DNA of 64,000 nt from Humitalea rosea. GTDB taxonomy: Bacteria > Pseudomonadota > Alphaproteobacteria > Acetobacterales > Acetobacteraceae. The notes under the pieces are model-generated. The model made no database searches and was not told the DNA's origin. It saw nothing but the letters and a program-made list of their open reading frames with translations. The DNA lies in contig NZ_QKYU01000022.1 in NCBI RefSeq assembly GCF_003253705.1, positions 18,721 to 82,720 of the forward strand. The letters are read 5' to 3'. A program made the position numbers and the translations under genes. This document shows positions 16,580-26,904 of this stretch, piece by piece; positions within the stretch are counted from its first letter, which is position 1, and the number at the start of each line of letters is the position of its first letter.

Positions 16580-17143
16580 TCAGGCTTCGACCTGTTCCAC
16601 CGACAGCACTTCGGGCACATAATGGCGAAGCATCGTCTCCACCCCATGCTTCAGCGTGGCGCGGGAGGAGGGGCAGCCGCTGCACGCGCCCTGCATCCGC
16701 AGCTTCACCACCCCGTCGCGGAAGCCGCGGAAGATGATGTCGCCGCCGTCGCTGGCGACCGCGGGGCGGACCCGGGAATCCAGCAGCTCCTTGATCAGGG
16801 CGACCACCTCCTGGTCGGCGGGGTCCACATCCTCGGCTTCCTCTTCCTCGGCCTGGGTCGCGATGACGCTGTGCCCGGCGAGGTAATGCTCCATGATCGC
16901 GCCCAGCACCTGCGGCCGCAGCCCCTGCCAGTCGCCGTCACCGGCCTTGGTGACGGTCACGAAATCCGAACCCAGGAAGACCCGCGCCACACCCGGCAAG
17001 GTGAACAGCCGCTCGGCCAGCGGCGAGCGGCCGGCGGTGGCGGCGGAGGTGAAGTCGGCGGTGCCGCCCTCGCCCATCACCGCCTCGCCGGGCAGGAACT
17101 TCAGCGTGGCGGGGTTCGGGGTGGCTTCGGTCTCGATGAACAT
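16580..17143 (-). CDS. NifU-like Fe-S scaffold protein (Nfu type)
   Basis: A 187-residue protein with two domains: an N-terminal Nfu_N domain (MFIETEATPNPATLKFLPG, then FVTVTKAG near residue 61) and a C-terminal NifU domain with the Fe-S ligand pair C154/C157 in QGACSGCPSSRATLKHGVE. An acidic linker (EEEEAEDVD) joins them. Such proteins assemble a [4Fe-4S] cluster between subunits and pass it to target enzymes. The ATG at 17143 is chosen over an upstream TTG. It lies between the nitroreductase and the universal stress protein genes. Confidence 0.9.
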   Translation of the reverse strand: MFIETEATPNPATLKFLPGEAVMGEGGTADFTSAATAGRSPLAERLFTLPGVARVFLGSDFVTVTKAGDGDWQGLRPQVLGAIMEHYLAGHSVIATQAEEEEAEDVDPADQEVVALIKELLDSRVRPAVASDGGDIIFRGFRDGVVKLRMQGACSGCPSSRATLKHGVETMLRHYVPEVLSVEQVEA

Positions 17144-17231
17144 GGCGCGCAATCCGATAGCGATTTTGAGAGGTAGATGTGGCGCGACGCCACCGGATGC
17201 AAGCCGTTTGCAGCCACGCGCCCGGTTCGCC

Positions 17232-17711
17232 TCAGGTCACGCGTTCCAGCTCCGCCGCGGTGATCCCGGCCGGGACGATGGTGATGGGGACCCGCACCCG
17301 GCTCGCGAAGCGCCCGGTCAGGGCCGAGATCAGCGGCCCCGGCCCGCCGGAATCCGCACCGGCCGCCAGCACCAGGATGGAGATCGGGCTCTCCTCGGCC
17401 AGCAGCGCCAGCAACTCGTCCCGGGGATCGCCCTCCCGGATCAGCAGGATCGGATAGCCCCCGGTCAAATCCTGCACCTGGACGGCCAGGCCCGAGAGCA
17501 GCTTTTCCGCCTCGTCCCGCTGCTCCTCGGCCATCAGCGCGCCGACGCCGGCCCATTCGGTCTGCCCGGGCGGCTCGATCACGCGCAGCAGGGCGACCCG
17601 CCCGCCGGATTTGCGGACGCGCAGGCAGGCGTATTGGAGCGCCACATGGTGCTCCTCGCTATTGTCGACGACGACGAGGAAGACGCGGTCGCGCCGGGCG
17701 GCTTCGGTCAT
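17232..17711 (-). CDS. Universal stress protein (UspA) family
   Basis: A 159-residue single-domain protein: RVFLVVVDNSEEHHVALQYAC at the start (the conserved Asp of Usp proteins), ALLRVIEPP near residue 40, and a C-terminal ILVLAAG...FASRVRVPITIVP. The usual nucleotide-binding GxxGxG(S/T) motif is not clean here (AAGADSGGPGPLIS), so ATP binding is uncertain. It lies eight bases downstream of the TIGR02186 gene on the same strand, in an apparent operon with the TauE exporter. Confidence 0.85.
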   Translation of the reverse strand: MTEAARRDRVFLVVVDNSEEHHVALQYACLRVRKSGGRVALLRVIEPPGQTEWAGVGALMAEEQRDEAEKLLSGLAVQVQDLTGGYPILLIREGDPRDELLALLAEESPISILVLAAGADSGGPGPLISALTGRFASRVRVPITIVPAGITAAELERVT

Positions 17712-17719
17712 GGGGGCAA

Positions 17720-18493
17720 TTACCCTCTTCTGAACACGACACTGCCGAGCCAGCCGGCAAAGGCCGCGATGGCGATGCAGAGCAGACCGTAGAGGGCCGG
17801 CTGCTGCCGGGCGAGGGCATTGATGCTCGCCGCGGTGCCGACCCGCTGGACGTTGAAGATCAACTCCTGCCGCGCCACCACCCGCGACTGGCGGACGAGC
17901 AGCACCTGCACCGCATATTCGCCGGTCGCGACGGTCGCGGGCAAGGGCAGGCGGGCGTTGAACAATTGCCCGCCGGAGACGGCGACCGGCGCCACCTGCT
18001 CGGCCCAAAGCCCCTCCTGCTGCTTCAGGTCGAGCAAGGCGGCGCGGAAGGCCGGCGAGGCCTGCCCGCCCCGCGCCCGCAGCGGCAGGGTGTCGAGGCC
18101 GAGGCGGCGCTCCAGCCGGTCGGGCTCGGCCAGCATCTCCCAGGGCGCGCGGGTGCCGACGATGGCGTAGTAGCCGGGGACGTTCGGGAAGGTCGCAGAA
18201 GGCCCGTTGAGCCAGAAGCCGAGCACGCGGATCTTCCGCCGCACCACCATGGGCTGCACCGGGCCGGTCGCGACGATCAGGATCTCATCGCCCGGCGCCG
18301 TCGCGGGGGTGGCGGAGATCGGGCGGGCGGTGGTGCCGAAGACGAGGATCGAGGCGCCGGTGAAGCCGGTGGTGATCTCGACCGTGGTCTCGGCAAGCTC
18401 GGCGACCAGTGCTGGCTGCGCCAGGGCCAGCTTCGTCAGGGCCGGTAGCGGCGCCGACAGGAGCAGGGCGAGGAGGATCGCCCGCCGCATCAC
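17720..18493 (-). CDS. TIGR02186 family membrane-anchored protein
   Basis: A 257-residue protein with an N-terminal signal segment (ILLALLLSAPLPALTKLALA), a largely extracytoplasmic beta-rich body (VEITTGFTGASILVFGTT, IRVLGFWLNG, FPNVPGYYAIVGTRA) and a C-terminal membrane helix (ALYGLLCIAIAAFAGWLGSVVF). This is the TIGR02186 family of alphaproteobacteria, typically encoded next to TauE/SafE exporters as here. Its start overlaps the exporter stop (ATGA). It may be an accessory of the exporter; the biochemical role is unknown. Confidence 0.85.
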   Translation of the reverse strand: MMRRAILLALLLSAPLPALTKLALAQPALVAELAETTVEITTGFTGASILVFGTTARPISATPATAPGDEILIVATGPVQPMVVRRKIRVLGFWLNGPSATFPNVPGYYAIVGTRAPWEMLAEPDRLERRLGLDTLPLRARGGQASPAFRAALLDLKQQEGLWAEQVAPVAVSGGQLFNARLPLPATVATGEYAVQVLLVRQSRVVARQELIFNVQRVGTAASINALARQQPALYGLLCIAIAAFAGWLGSVVFRRG

Positions 18494-19398
18494 GGCGCCG
18501 GTTCGGTCACGAAGGGCTGGCTCGGCGTCTGCACCAGCCCCCAGAGCAGCAGCCCCGCGACCGCCAGCACCAGCAGCCCGAGCAGGAAGCGGGTCTCCTC
18601 GCCGCGCAGCTTGGCACCCATCGCCGCACCGAATTGCGCGCCGGAGACGCCGCCCGCCAGCAGCAGCACCACCAGCACCACATCGACGCTGCCGGTCTGG
18701 ATCGATTGCAGCAAGGTGACGTTGGCGGAGACGAAGACGACCTGGAACAGGCTGGTGCCGATCACCACCGCGGTTGGCATGCCGAGGAGGTAGATCATCG
18801 CCGGCACCAGCATGAAGCCGCCGCCGACACCCATCACCGCCGAGAGGATGCCGATGCCGAAGCCGACCAGCATCGGCGGGATGATGGAAATATAGAGCCG
18901 CGACTTGCGATACCGCACCTTCAGCGGCAGCCCATGCATCCAGAAATGCTCATGCAGCCGGACCTGGCCATCGCGCTTCCGGTTCAGGATGGCGCCGAGG
19001 GATTCCCGCACCATCAGCGCGCCGACCGAGCCCAGCACCACGATGTAGAAGAAGGCGACCGCGAGATCGACCTGGCCCAGCCGGCGCAGCAGCGCGAACA
19101 ACTGCACGCCAAGCGCCGATCCGATGAAGCCGCCGGCGAGCAAGGTCAGCCCCATCCGCGCATCCACATTGCCCCGCCGCCAATGCGACATCAGCCCCGA
19201 GACCGAGGCCCCGAGCGTCTGGCAGGCACCGGAGGCGACCGCGATGGGGGAGGGGATGCCGGTCAGGATCAGCAGCGGCGTCATCAGGAAGCCGCCGCCC
19301 ACGCCGAACAGTCCTGAAAGCCAGCCCACGCCAAAACCGATGCCCAGCAGCAGCAGGGCATCCACACTCATTTCGGCAATGGGCAGATAGACTTGCAT
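18490..19398 (-). CDS. TauE/SafE family sulfite (anion) exporter
   Basis: A 302-residue membrane protein with about eight helices and the two repeated family motifs: GIGFGVGWLSGLFGVGGGFLMTPLLIL in the first half and GFGIGILSAVMGVGGGFMLVPAMIYLLG in the second. A basic cytoplasmic loop separates the halves. Members export sulfite, sulfoacetate or related anions. It is the first gene of an apparent operon with the TIGR02186 gene and a Usp gene. A longer reading to 19467 lacks a plausible start. Confidence 0.9.
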   Translation of the reverse strand: MQVYLPIAEMSVDALLLLGIGFGVGWLSGLFGVGGGFLMTPLLILTGIPSPIAVASGACQTLGASVSGLMSHWRRGNVDARMGLTLLAGGFIGSALGVQLFALLRRLGQVDLAVAFFYIVVLGSVGALMVRESLGAILNRKRDGQVRLHEHFWMHGLPLKVRYRKSRLYISIIPPMLVGFGIGILSAVMGVGGGFMLVPAMIYLLGMPTAVVIGTSLFQVVFVSANVTLLQSIQTGSVDVVLVVLLLAGGVSGAQFGAAMGAKLRGEETRFLLGLLVLAVAGLLLWGLVQTPSQPFVTEPAP

Positions 19399-19558
19399 GA
19401 TGCGGCTGCCGTCACGGGCGAGAGGCCCAACCTCGGTGTGTTTGAACCCGGAGTCCTTGCGCGGCAAGGCCGTGGCCGCGTGAATTCACCACGCAAGGCA
19501 AGGCTGCCCCGCGAAGGTTCGGGCTACCGCCGGCGGCCGGAGCGGGCAGGATGGAAGC

Positions 19559-20257
19559 ATGCAAGTCATCTTCACGCGGGCTGGGGTCCGATCCGGCGCG
19601 CGTGCCGCCGTGCCGTTGCTGCTGGGCATGGCGCCCTTCGGCCTCGTCACCGGCGTCGTCGCCCAGCAGCACGGGTTGAGCCTGCTGGAAACCGTGCTGA
19701 TGAGCGCGCTGGTCTTCGCCGGATCGGCGCAATTGCTGGCGCTGGAATTCTGGGCCGATCCCGTCCCCTTCGGCACCGTGGTGCTGGCGGCCTTCGCGGT
19801 GAACCTGCGCCTGGCGCCGATGGGCCCGGCGCTGGCGCTCTGGCTGGACCGGCTGCATGGCTGGCGGCTCTGGGGCACGCTGGCGACGATGGTGGATCAC
19901 TCCTTCGCGCTCTCGATCGGCGAGCAGCGCGCGGGCGGGCGGGATGCGGGCTTCATGCTGGGCGTCGGGCTGCTGCTCTGGGCGGTCTGGAACGGGCTGG
20001 TCATCGCGGGCTTCCTGGCCGGTAGCGCGGTGCGGGTGCCGGCGGGGCATCCGCTGTTCTTCGCGGCGACCGCGACCTTCCTCGCGATGCTGGTGCCGCT
20101 GTGGCGGGGCCGGGCGCGCGACCTCTGGCCCTGGCTGGTGGCGGGCGGCCTCGCGCTACTGGCGCGCGGACTGGAGGTGCCGGCGCCGGCGCCGCTGCTG
20201 CTCGGCGCCTTTACCGGGGCAGCCCTCGGCGCCTGGCGCGACGGGCGCGCGGCGTGA
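19559..20257 (+). CDS. azlC: AzlC family branched-chain amino acid exporter subunit
   Basis: A 232-residue membrane protein with AzlC signatures: AAVPLLLGMAPFGLVTGVVAQQHGLS, SALVFAGSAQLLALEFW, AVNLRLAPMGPALALWL and MVDHSFALSIGEQ. AzlC with its small partner AzlD exports branched-chain amino acids or analogues. Normally azlD follows immediately; here the AzlD-like gene lies 540 bases further on, with an opposing gene between them. Confidence 0.87.
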   Translation: MQVIFTRAGVRSGARAAVPLLLGMAPFGLVTGVVAQQHGLSLLETVLMSALVFAGSAQLLALEFWADPVPFGTVVLAAFAVNLRLAPMGPALALWLDRLHGWRLWGTLATMVDHSFALSIGEQRAGGRDAGFMLGVGLLLWAVWNGLVIAGFLAGSAVRVPAGHPLFFAATATFLAMLVPLWRGRARDLWPWLVAGGLALLARGLEVPAPAPLLLGAFTGAALGAWRDGRAA

Positions 20258-20265
20258 GGACGGTA

Positions 20266-20658
20266 TCAGGCATGGCCGGCACAGCCGGCCTCGGCCAGGC
20301 GCGTCGCGATCCAGGCGGTCATCGGGCTGGAGACGGCCTCGAAGGTCAGATGGTCGGGGGCGGCTTCGGAATAGGCGGCCGAGCGGTCCAGCATATGCGC
20401 CAAGGCGGCGAGCAGCGCGCCACGGTCCGGCGCGGCGGCATCTTCGCCCTGCGCCAGGGCCTGCTGCACGAAGACGCGGTAGAGCAGGGCCGTCGCCGCA
20501 TCGCGCGACAGCGCGGCCTGGGCGGCCATGCGGTCGAAGGCGGCATGCACGTCGCGGCCGAAGGGGCTCTGGTCCAGATCCAGGCCGAAGTCGCGGCCGA
20601 AGCGGGTGACGGCGATGCGGCCACAGTCGCGGCGGGCGGAAAGGTTGAGCTTCGTCAT
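20266..20658 (-). CDS. Hypothetical protein between azlC and azlD
   Basis: A 130-residue soluble, probably helical protein (MTKLNLSARRDCGRIAVTRF ... ARLAEAGCAGHA). It contains HAAFDRMAAQAALSRDAATALLYRVFVQQAL and DRSAAYSEAAPDHLTFEAV. I do not recognise a family. Its stop lies only eight bases from the azlC stop (convergent) and it begins about 140 bases before azlD (divergent). The upstream region has a GC hairpin GGCGCCC/GGGCGCC at 20684-20703. Coding potential looks genuine, since the opposite frames lack family matches. Confidence 0.55.
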   Translation of the reverse strand: MTKLNLSARRDCGRIAVTRFGRDFGLDLDQSPFGRDVHAAFDRMAAQAALSRDAATALLYRVFVQQALAQGEDAAAPDRGALLAALAHMLDRSAAYSEAAPDHLTFEAVSSPMTAWIATRLAEAGCAGHA

Positions 20659-20798
20659 GGTCCTGAACTCCCTGTCCCGTGGGGGCGCCCGGTTGGGGGC
20701 GCCTTGGTGACAGACAGGAGTGCAAGGGCAGGACCGCCAGTTTGCCTCGCATTCTGCAAATCCCGGCCTGGGGCCATGCAGGCTGCGGGGCGCGTTGC

Positions 20799-21104
20799 AT
20801 GATGCTGCGCTCAGATGTGCTGCTGGCCATCCTGGGGATGGCTGCGGTGACCTACCTCTGCCGCGCCGGGGGCTATGCCGCGCTGCGGGCGATGCGGCCG
20901 CCGCCCTTCGTCGAGCGGCTGCTGCAATACCTGCCGGGCTGCCTCTTCGTCGCCTATGTCGTCCCGGGCGTGGCCCAGCTGGGGCTGGCGGGCTGGGCCG
21001 CGGCCGTCGCCTGCGTGCTGGTGCAGGCGCGGACGCGGAATTACGCGCTCTCGGCCGTGGCCGGGGTGGGGACGGTCTGGCTGCTGCGCCTCGCCGGTCA
21101 GTAG
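20799..21104 (+). CDS. azlD: AzlD family protein
   Basis: A 101-residue protein with about three or four membrane helices: LAILGMAAVTYLCRAGGYAAL, FVERLLQYLPGCLFVAYVVPGVAQLG and RNYALSAVAGVGTVWLL. This is the small subunit of AzlCD-type branched-chain amino acid exporters. It is separated from azlC by an antisense gene. Two adjacent ATG codons (20799 and 20802) are possible starts. The stop overlaps the 3' end of the convergent ghrA-like gene by seven bases. Confidence 0.82.
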   Translation: MMLRSDVLLAILGMAAVTYLCRAGGYAALRAMRPPPFVERLLQYLPGCLFVAYVVPGVAQLGLAGWAAAVACVLVQARTRNYALSAVAGVGTVWLLRLAGQ

Positions 21105-22030
21105 CCGGCGGAAAAGTCCACGAGGTTCATCAGCGGCTCGCCCGCCCGCGCGCGGCGCAGGTTCTCCACCACCTGGGGTGCCGCGCTGGCGGCGATGGTG
21201 ATGCTGGCGGCATGGGGGGTCAGCACGATGCCGGGATGGCGCCAGATCGGGTGCTCGGGCGGCAGCGGCTCGGGTTCGGTGACATCCAGCGCGGCGCCGG
21301 CCAGATGGCCGCTGTCCAACGCCGCCAGCAGATCCGGCTGCACCACATGCCCGCCACGGGCGGCGTTGAGCAGGTAGGACCCGCGCGGCATCGCGGCGAA
21401 AGCCGCCGCATCCAGCACCCCGCGCGTCTCCGGCGTCAGCGGCAGCAGGCAGACCAGGATGTCCGACCCCGCGAGCACGGCGCGGAACCCCTCCGGCCCG
21501 TGATGGCAGGCGATGCCATCCAGCGTCTTTGCCCGGCGGGACCAACCGCTGACCGGGAAGCCGAGCCCCGCGAGCGCCCGGGCGGCGGCGGTGCCAAGCT
21601 CGCCCAATCCCAAAATGCCGATGCGGCGGGCGGCGGTGGCGGGCGCGGGCAGTTCCTCCCAGATCGCCGCGGCCTGCTGCGCGCGATAGGCCGGGTCCTG
21701 CCGGTGGAAGCGCAGCGTGTTGAGCAATACCCATTCGGTCATGCCCGAGGTCAGCATCCGGTCCACCAGCCGCGCGACGGGCACGCCCGGCGGCATCCCC
21801 GGCGGGCGCAGCAGATGATCCACCCCGGCACCCATCGAGACCACGAGGCGCAGCCCCGGATAGCGGCGCAGATCGGCGAGGTCATGCGTGCCCCACATCA
21901 CCACCGCCTCTATGGTCGCGGGATCGCCGGTCTCGGGCCAGAGGCGGATGTCGAGCGCGGGGTCCAGCGCCAGCAACGCGTCGCGCCATTCGGCCTGGGC
22001 GGCGGGCTTGGTCGCGAGCAGCACGGCCAT
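21098..22030 (-). CDS. ghrA: Glyoxylate/hydroxypyruvate reductase A (D-2-hydroxyacid dehydrogenase)
   Basis: A 310-residue D-2-hydroxyacid dehydrogenase of the GhrA type. It has VVSMGAGVDHLL near residue 63, NAD(P)-binding GILGLGELGTAAA (138-150), SGWSRRAKTLDG (basic residues favouring NADPH), the catalytic Arg in NAARGGHVVQPDL and His in TPHAAS. It reduces glyoxylate and hydroxypyruvate. Its ATG shares one base with the stop of the upstream membrane-protein gene (TGATG), placing it at the end of the yej-type operon. Confidence 0.9.
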   Translation of the reverse strand: MAVLLATKPAAQAEWRDALLALDPALDIRLWPETGDPATIEAVVMWGTHDLADLRRYPGLRLVVSMGAGVDHLLRPPGMPPGVPVARLVDRMLTSGMTEWVLLNTLRFHRQDPAYRAQQAAAIWEELPAPATAARRIGILGLGELGTAAARALAGLGFPVSGWSRRAKTLDGIACHHGPEGFRAVLAGSDILVCLLPLTPETRGVLDAAAFAAMPRGSYLLNAARGGHVVQPDLLAALDSGHLAGAALDVTEPEPLPPEHPIWRHPGIVLTPHAASITIAASAAPQVVENLRRARAGEPLMNLVDFSAGY

Positions 22031-22472
22031 CAGGCAGCCTCCTCCCAGGCGGGTTCGTCCTCGCTGGGGGGCAGGTCGCGGATGAAGCTGCGCCAGTTTT
22101 CCTTGCGGGTCGCGGCGAGTTTCGTGCCGTCAGGCAATTCGGCGAAGAGGCTCAGCACGCCCTGGGACCAGAGCGCGTCGAAATGCGTCTCCGATTGCAG
22201 CGCCCAGGCCGAGGCGCGGTCGAACACGCCATCCTTGATGTCCGGCTGCACCTTGGCGATCCACCAGTAGCACCCCGCCGCCAGTAGCACCGCGCCGAGG
22301 TAGAAATGCACCAGCGACGTCGCGGCGAAGGAAAGGCCGAGGATGGCCGCGACCGGCCAGATGTTCTCGGCGTAGCGATAGACCGGGCTGCCCGGGCTGT
22401 TCATCTTGCGGATGTGGACGCCGAGCTTGATGCGCTCCCGATCCAGCAACCAGGCCATCCGGTCCAACTCCC

Positions 22473-22476
<4 letters not shown>
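22030..22476 (-). CDS. Conserved hypothetical membrane protein
   Basis: A 148-residue protein. A basic N-terminus (MAWLLDRERIKLGVHIRKMNS) leads into two membrane helices (about 37-75: NIWPVAAILGLSFAATSLVHFYLGAVLLAAG), followed by a soluble C-terminal part (WALQSETHFDALWSQGVLSLFAELPDGTKL). I do not recognise a function. It overlaps the yejF-like gene upstream (ATGA) and the ghrA-like gene downstream (TGATG), so it is translated as part of that operon. Confidence 0.65.
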
Positions 22477-24083
<1,607 letters not shown>

Positions 24084-24113
24084 GCGGAGAGGCTCAGGCG
24101 CATATCCTGCTTT

Positions 24114-24140
24114 GCCTTGCCGCGACCATCGCGGCAAGGC
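24114..24140 (-). terminator. Perfect 12-bp hairpin upstream of yejF
   Basis: GCCTTGCCGCGA (24114-24125) and TCGCGGCAAGGC (24129-24140) are perfectly complementary with a three-base loop. It sits between the stop of the secreted-protein gene and the yejF start. No T-tract follows in the direction of transcription, so it may act as a partial terminator, an RNA-processing site or an mRNA-stability hairpin that adjusts yejF expression. Confidence 0.5.
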
Positions 24141-24150
24141 GGGCGCAGGC

Positions 24151-24648
24151 TCAGTTGCGCGGCGGGATTTCCGAGATGCGCAGGGAGGCGCGCTGCGGCG
24201 TGCCGCGCTCGAAGGTGCCGATCCAGAAGTTGTAGTTCCCGCTGCGCGGATTCTGGATGACGATGCCGGGGTTCACCCCTTCCAGGTCGTCGTTGCAGAT
24301 CCAGTTGCCGGCCGGGTCGTTGATCACCAGCGTCGTGTCGGTGTTCGCCACGACCGAGATGTAGAGCGGGTATTCGCCGGCCGTGTAGTTCAGGTCCACA
24401 TCCGGCTTGCTGAAGTCGATCCAGCCGCCGCATTCCGGGCCGATCCCCGTCGCCTCGCCATCGCCGCCCGCCTCGACCGCGACCACCGTCGGATCGGGCT
24501 CGAAGCCCGAACGCAGGTTCAGCGTGGTGTAGCGGGGCGGCGCCTGCCAGTTCGGGGTGGCGCTGGGCTGCGCGCCCTTCGACTGGGCAAGGACATCCCC
24601 ACCGGCGAGAAACACGAAGACGGCAGCGGCGACGGCTGTTTTCAGCAT
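24151..24648 (-). CDS. Secreted hypothetical protein
   Basis: A 165-residue protein with a signal peptide (MLKTAVAAAVFVFLAGGDVLA) and one beta-rich domain with the pattern CGGWIDFSKPDVDLNY, LYISVVANTDTTLVIND, AGNWICNDD and GNYNFWIGTFERG. This resembles small secreted beta-sandwich domains of the bacterial pre-peptidase C-terminal (PPC-like) kind; two cysteines (GPECGG and NWICND) could form a disulfide. Function is unknown. It lies inside the yej-type operon, between yejE and yejF, but with 127 bases before it and a strong hairpin after it. Confidence 0.65.
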   Translation of the reverse strand: MLKTAVAAAVFVFLAGGDVLAQSKGAQPSATPNWQAPPRYTTLNLRSGFEPDPTVVAVEAGGDGEATGIGPECGGWIDFSKPDVDLNYTAGEYPLYISVVANTDTTLVINDPAGNWICNDDLEGVNPGIVIQNPRSGNYNFWIGTFERGTPQRASLRISEIPPRN

Positions 24649-24775
24649 AGCGGTTCATCCCTGTTCGACCGGCCCGGCAGAAGGCGGGGGCGTGCTCGGC
24701 GCCCCGGAGCATGGCGCAATACGGCCCCCCCCGCCAATCGGGGTCCCCGCGGGTGACGAAGATATCATTGCGATC

Positions 24776-25816
24776 TCAACCTCCCCCGCCCGGCAGCTTG
24801 CGCGGGTCGAAGGCATCGCGCACCGCCTCGCCGACGAAGATCAGCAGCATCAGCACGCCCCCCAGCACGACGAAGGCGGTCACCCCGAGCCAGGGCGCCT
24901 GGAGGTTGTTCTTGCCCTGCGCCACCAGTTCCCCCAGCGAGGGCGAGCCCGGCGGCAGGCCGAAGCCCAGGAAGTCCAGGCTGGCGAGCAAGGTCACCGA
25001 GCCCGAGAGGATGAAGGGCAGGAAGGTCAGCGTCGCGACCATGGCGTTGGGCAGGATGTGGCGGAACATCAGCGCCGCATCGGAGACGCCCAGCGCCTTG
25101 GCCGCCCGCACGTAATCGAGGTTGCGGCCGCGCAGGAATTCGGCGCGGACCACCCCGGTCAGCCCCATCCAGGAGAACAGCAGCAGGAAGATCAGCAGGG
25201 TCCAGAACCCCGGCTGCAACACGCTGGCCAGGATGATCAGCAGGAACAGCTGCGGCATCCCCGACCAGACCTCGATGAAGCGCTGGAAGGACAGGTCCAC
25301 CCAGCCGCCATAGAACCCCTGCACCGCCCCCGCCGCGACCCCGAGCACGGAGGAGGCGATGGTCAGCGCGAAGCCGAACAGCACGCTGATGCGGAATCCC
25401 CAGATCACCCGCGCCAGCACATCCCGCGCCTGGTCGTCGGTGCCGAGCGGATTGCGCCAGGACGGCGGCGCCGGGGAGGGGCGGCCGAGGTCGGCCACCA
25501 CGCTGTCATGCCGGTAGGGCACCAGCGGCCACAGCATCCAGCCGTCATGCGCGGCGATCTCGGCGCGGAATTCCCGGTCGCGCCAATCGGCGGCGGTGGG
25601 CAGCCCGTCGGGGAGGATGTCGCTCTCGGCGTATTCGGTCGGCACGGGGAAGAAGAAATGCCCGTCCACCCGCGCGATCAAAGGCCGGTTGTTGGCGACC
25701 CCTTCGGCGAAGAGCGTCAGCAGGAACAGCACCACGAAAATCCACAGCGACCACCAGCCCCGGCGGTTGGCGCGGAAATTCGCGAGGCGGCGGCGCGTGA
25801 TCGGCGACAGGCTCAT
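24776..25816 (-). CDS. yejE: Peptide ABC transporter permease (YejE type)
   Basis: A 346-residue permease. It starts with the YejE-type N-terminus [22 protein letters not shown], has an extended periplasmic segment ([27 protein letters not shown]), and the inner-membrane signature [24 protein letters not shown] (EAA loop contacting the ATPase). About six membrane segments are present. It pairs with the YejB-type permease, whose stop it overlaps (ATGA). Confidence 0.92.
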   Translation of the reverse strand: MSLSPITRRRLANFRANRRGWWSLWIFVVLFLLTLFAEGVANNRPLIARVDGHFFFPVPTEYAESDILPDGLPTAADWRDREFRAEIAAHDGWMLWPLVPYRHDSVVADLGRPSPAPPSWRNPLGTDDQARDVLARVIWGFRISVLFGFALTIASSVLGVAAGAVQGFYGGWVDLSFQRFIEVWSGMPQLFLLIILASVLQPGFWTLLIFLLLFSWMGLTGVVRAEFLRGRNLDYVRAAKALGVSDAALMFRHILPNAMVATLTFLPFILSGSVTLLASLDFLGFGLPPGSPSLGELVAQGKNNLQAPWLGVTAFVVLGGVLMLLIFVGEAVRDAFDPRKLPGGGG

Positions 25817-26904
25817 TGGCGGGCCGAGAAATCGATGCGCGGATCGACCACCGTGTACATCAGGTCGCCGACCAACTGCATGACCAGCCCCAACAGGGTG
25901 AAGATGTAGAGGGTCGCGAACATCACCGGGTAATCGCGCCGGATCGCCGCCTCGAAGCCGAGCAGCCCGAGCCCGTCCAGGCTGAAGACGATCTCCACCA
26001 GCAGCGCCCCGGTGAAGAGGATGCCGATGAACGCGGCAGGGAAGCCCGCGATGATCAGCAGCATCGCGTTGCGGAAGACATGGCCATAGAGCACCCGAGT
26101 CTCACCCGCCCCTTTGGCCCGGGCGGTGACGACGTATTGCTTGCCGATCTCATCCATGAAGGCGTTCTTGGTCAGCATGGTCAGCCCCGCGAAGCCGCCC
26201 GCGACCAGCACCAGGGTCGGCAGCGCCATGTGCCAGGCATAGTCCGCGGCACGGCTCCAGAAGGGCAGCAACTCGGCGCCGGGGCTCGCGAGCCCCCGCA
26301 GCGGGAACCACTGCACGAAGGAGCCGCCGGCGAAGAGCACCACCAGCAGGATCGCGAACAGGAAGCCCGGGATGGCATAGCCGGTCAGCACCGCGACGCT
26401 GCTCCAGACATCGAAGCGCGAGCCGTCCCGCACCGCCTTGCGGATGCCGAGCGGGATCGAGATCAGATAGACCAGAAGCGTGGACCACAGCCCGAGCGAG
26501 ACGCTGACCGGCATCTTGTCCCGGATCAGCGCGATCACCGGACGGTCCTGGAACAGGCTGCGGCCGAAGTCGAAGGTCAAGTAGCCCTTCATCATCTCGT
26601 AGAAGCGGACATGGGCGGGCTTGTCGAAGCCGAACATCTTCTCGATGTCGCGCACGATCGCCGGGTCCAGGCCGCGGGCGCCGCGATAGGTGGCGCTTTC
26701 ATTGCCCCCCTGCTGTGGCGCACGGACCTCGCCGCCGCCCTCGCCACTCAGCCGGCCGAGCGTGGCACCCTCGCCCTTGATCTCGGCCAGCAACTGCTCG
26801 ACGGGCCCGCCGGGGGCGAGCTGCACCACGGCGAAATTGATCAGGATGATGCCGAACAAGGTCGGGATGATCAGCAGCAGCCGCCGGAAAAGGTAGGCCC
26901 CCAC
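25813..26904 (-). CDS. yejB: Peptide ABC transporter permease (YejB type)
   Basis: A 363-residue permease, matching the length of E. coli YejB. It begins [37 protein letters not shown], has the YejB-specific insert [21 protein letters not shown] and the EAA-like loop [24 protein letters not shown]. The start is GTG at 26904, which shares one base with the TAG stop of the binding-protein gene (TAGTG), indicating tight translational coupling. Confidence 0.92.
   Translation of the reverse strand: MGAYLFRRLLLIIPTLFGIILINFAVVQLAPGGPVEQLLAEIKGEGATLGRLSGEGGGEVRAPQQGGNESATYRGARGLDPAIVRDIEKMFGFDKPAHVRFYEMMKGYLTFDFGRSLFQDRPVIALIRDKMPVSVSLGLWSTLLVYLISIPLGIRKAVRDGSRFDVWSSVAVLTGYAIPGFLFAILLVVLFAGGSFVQWFPLRGLASPGAELLPFWSRAADYAWHMALPTLVLVAGGFAGLTMLTKNAFMDEIGKQYVVTARAKGAGETRVLYGHVFRNAMLLIIAGFPAAFIGILFTGALLVEIVFSLDGLGLLGFEAAIRRDYPVMFATLYIFTLLGLVMQLVGDLMYTVVDPRIDFSARQ

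Noticed and set aside
24114..24140. Intrinsic terminator fully separating yejF from the upstream genes
   Set aside because: The stem is strong but lacks a T-tract in the direction of transcription, so complete termination is unlikely; it is listed only as a possible partial terminator or processing hairpin.
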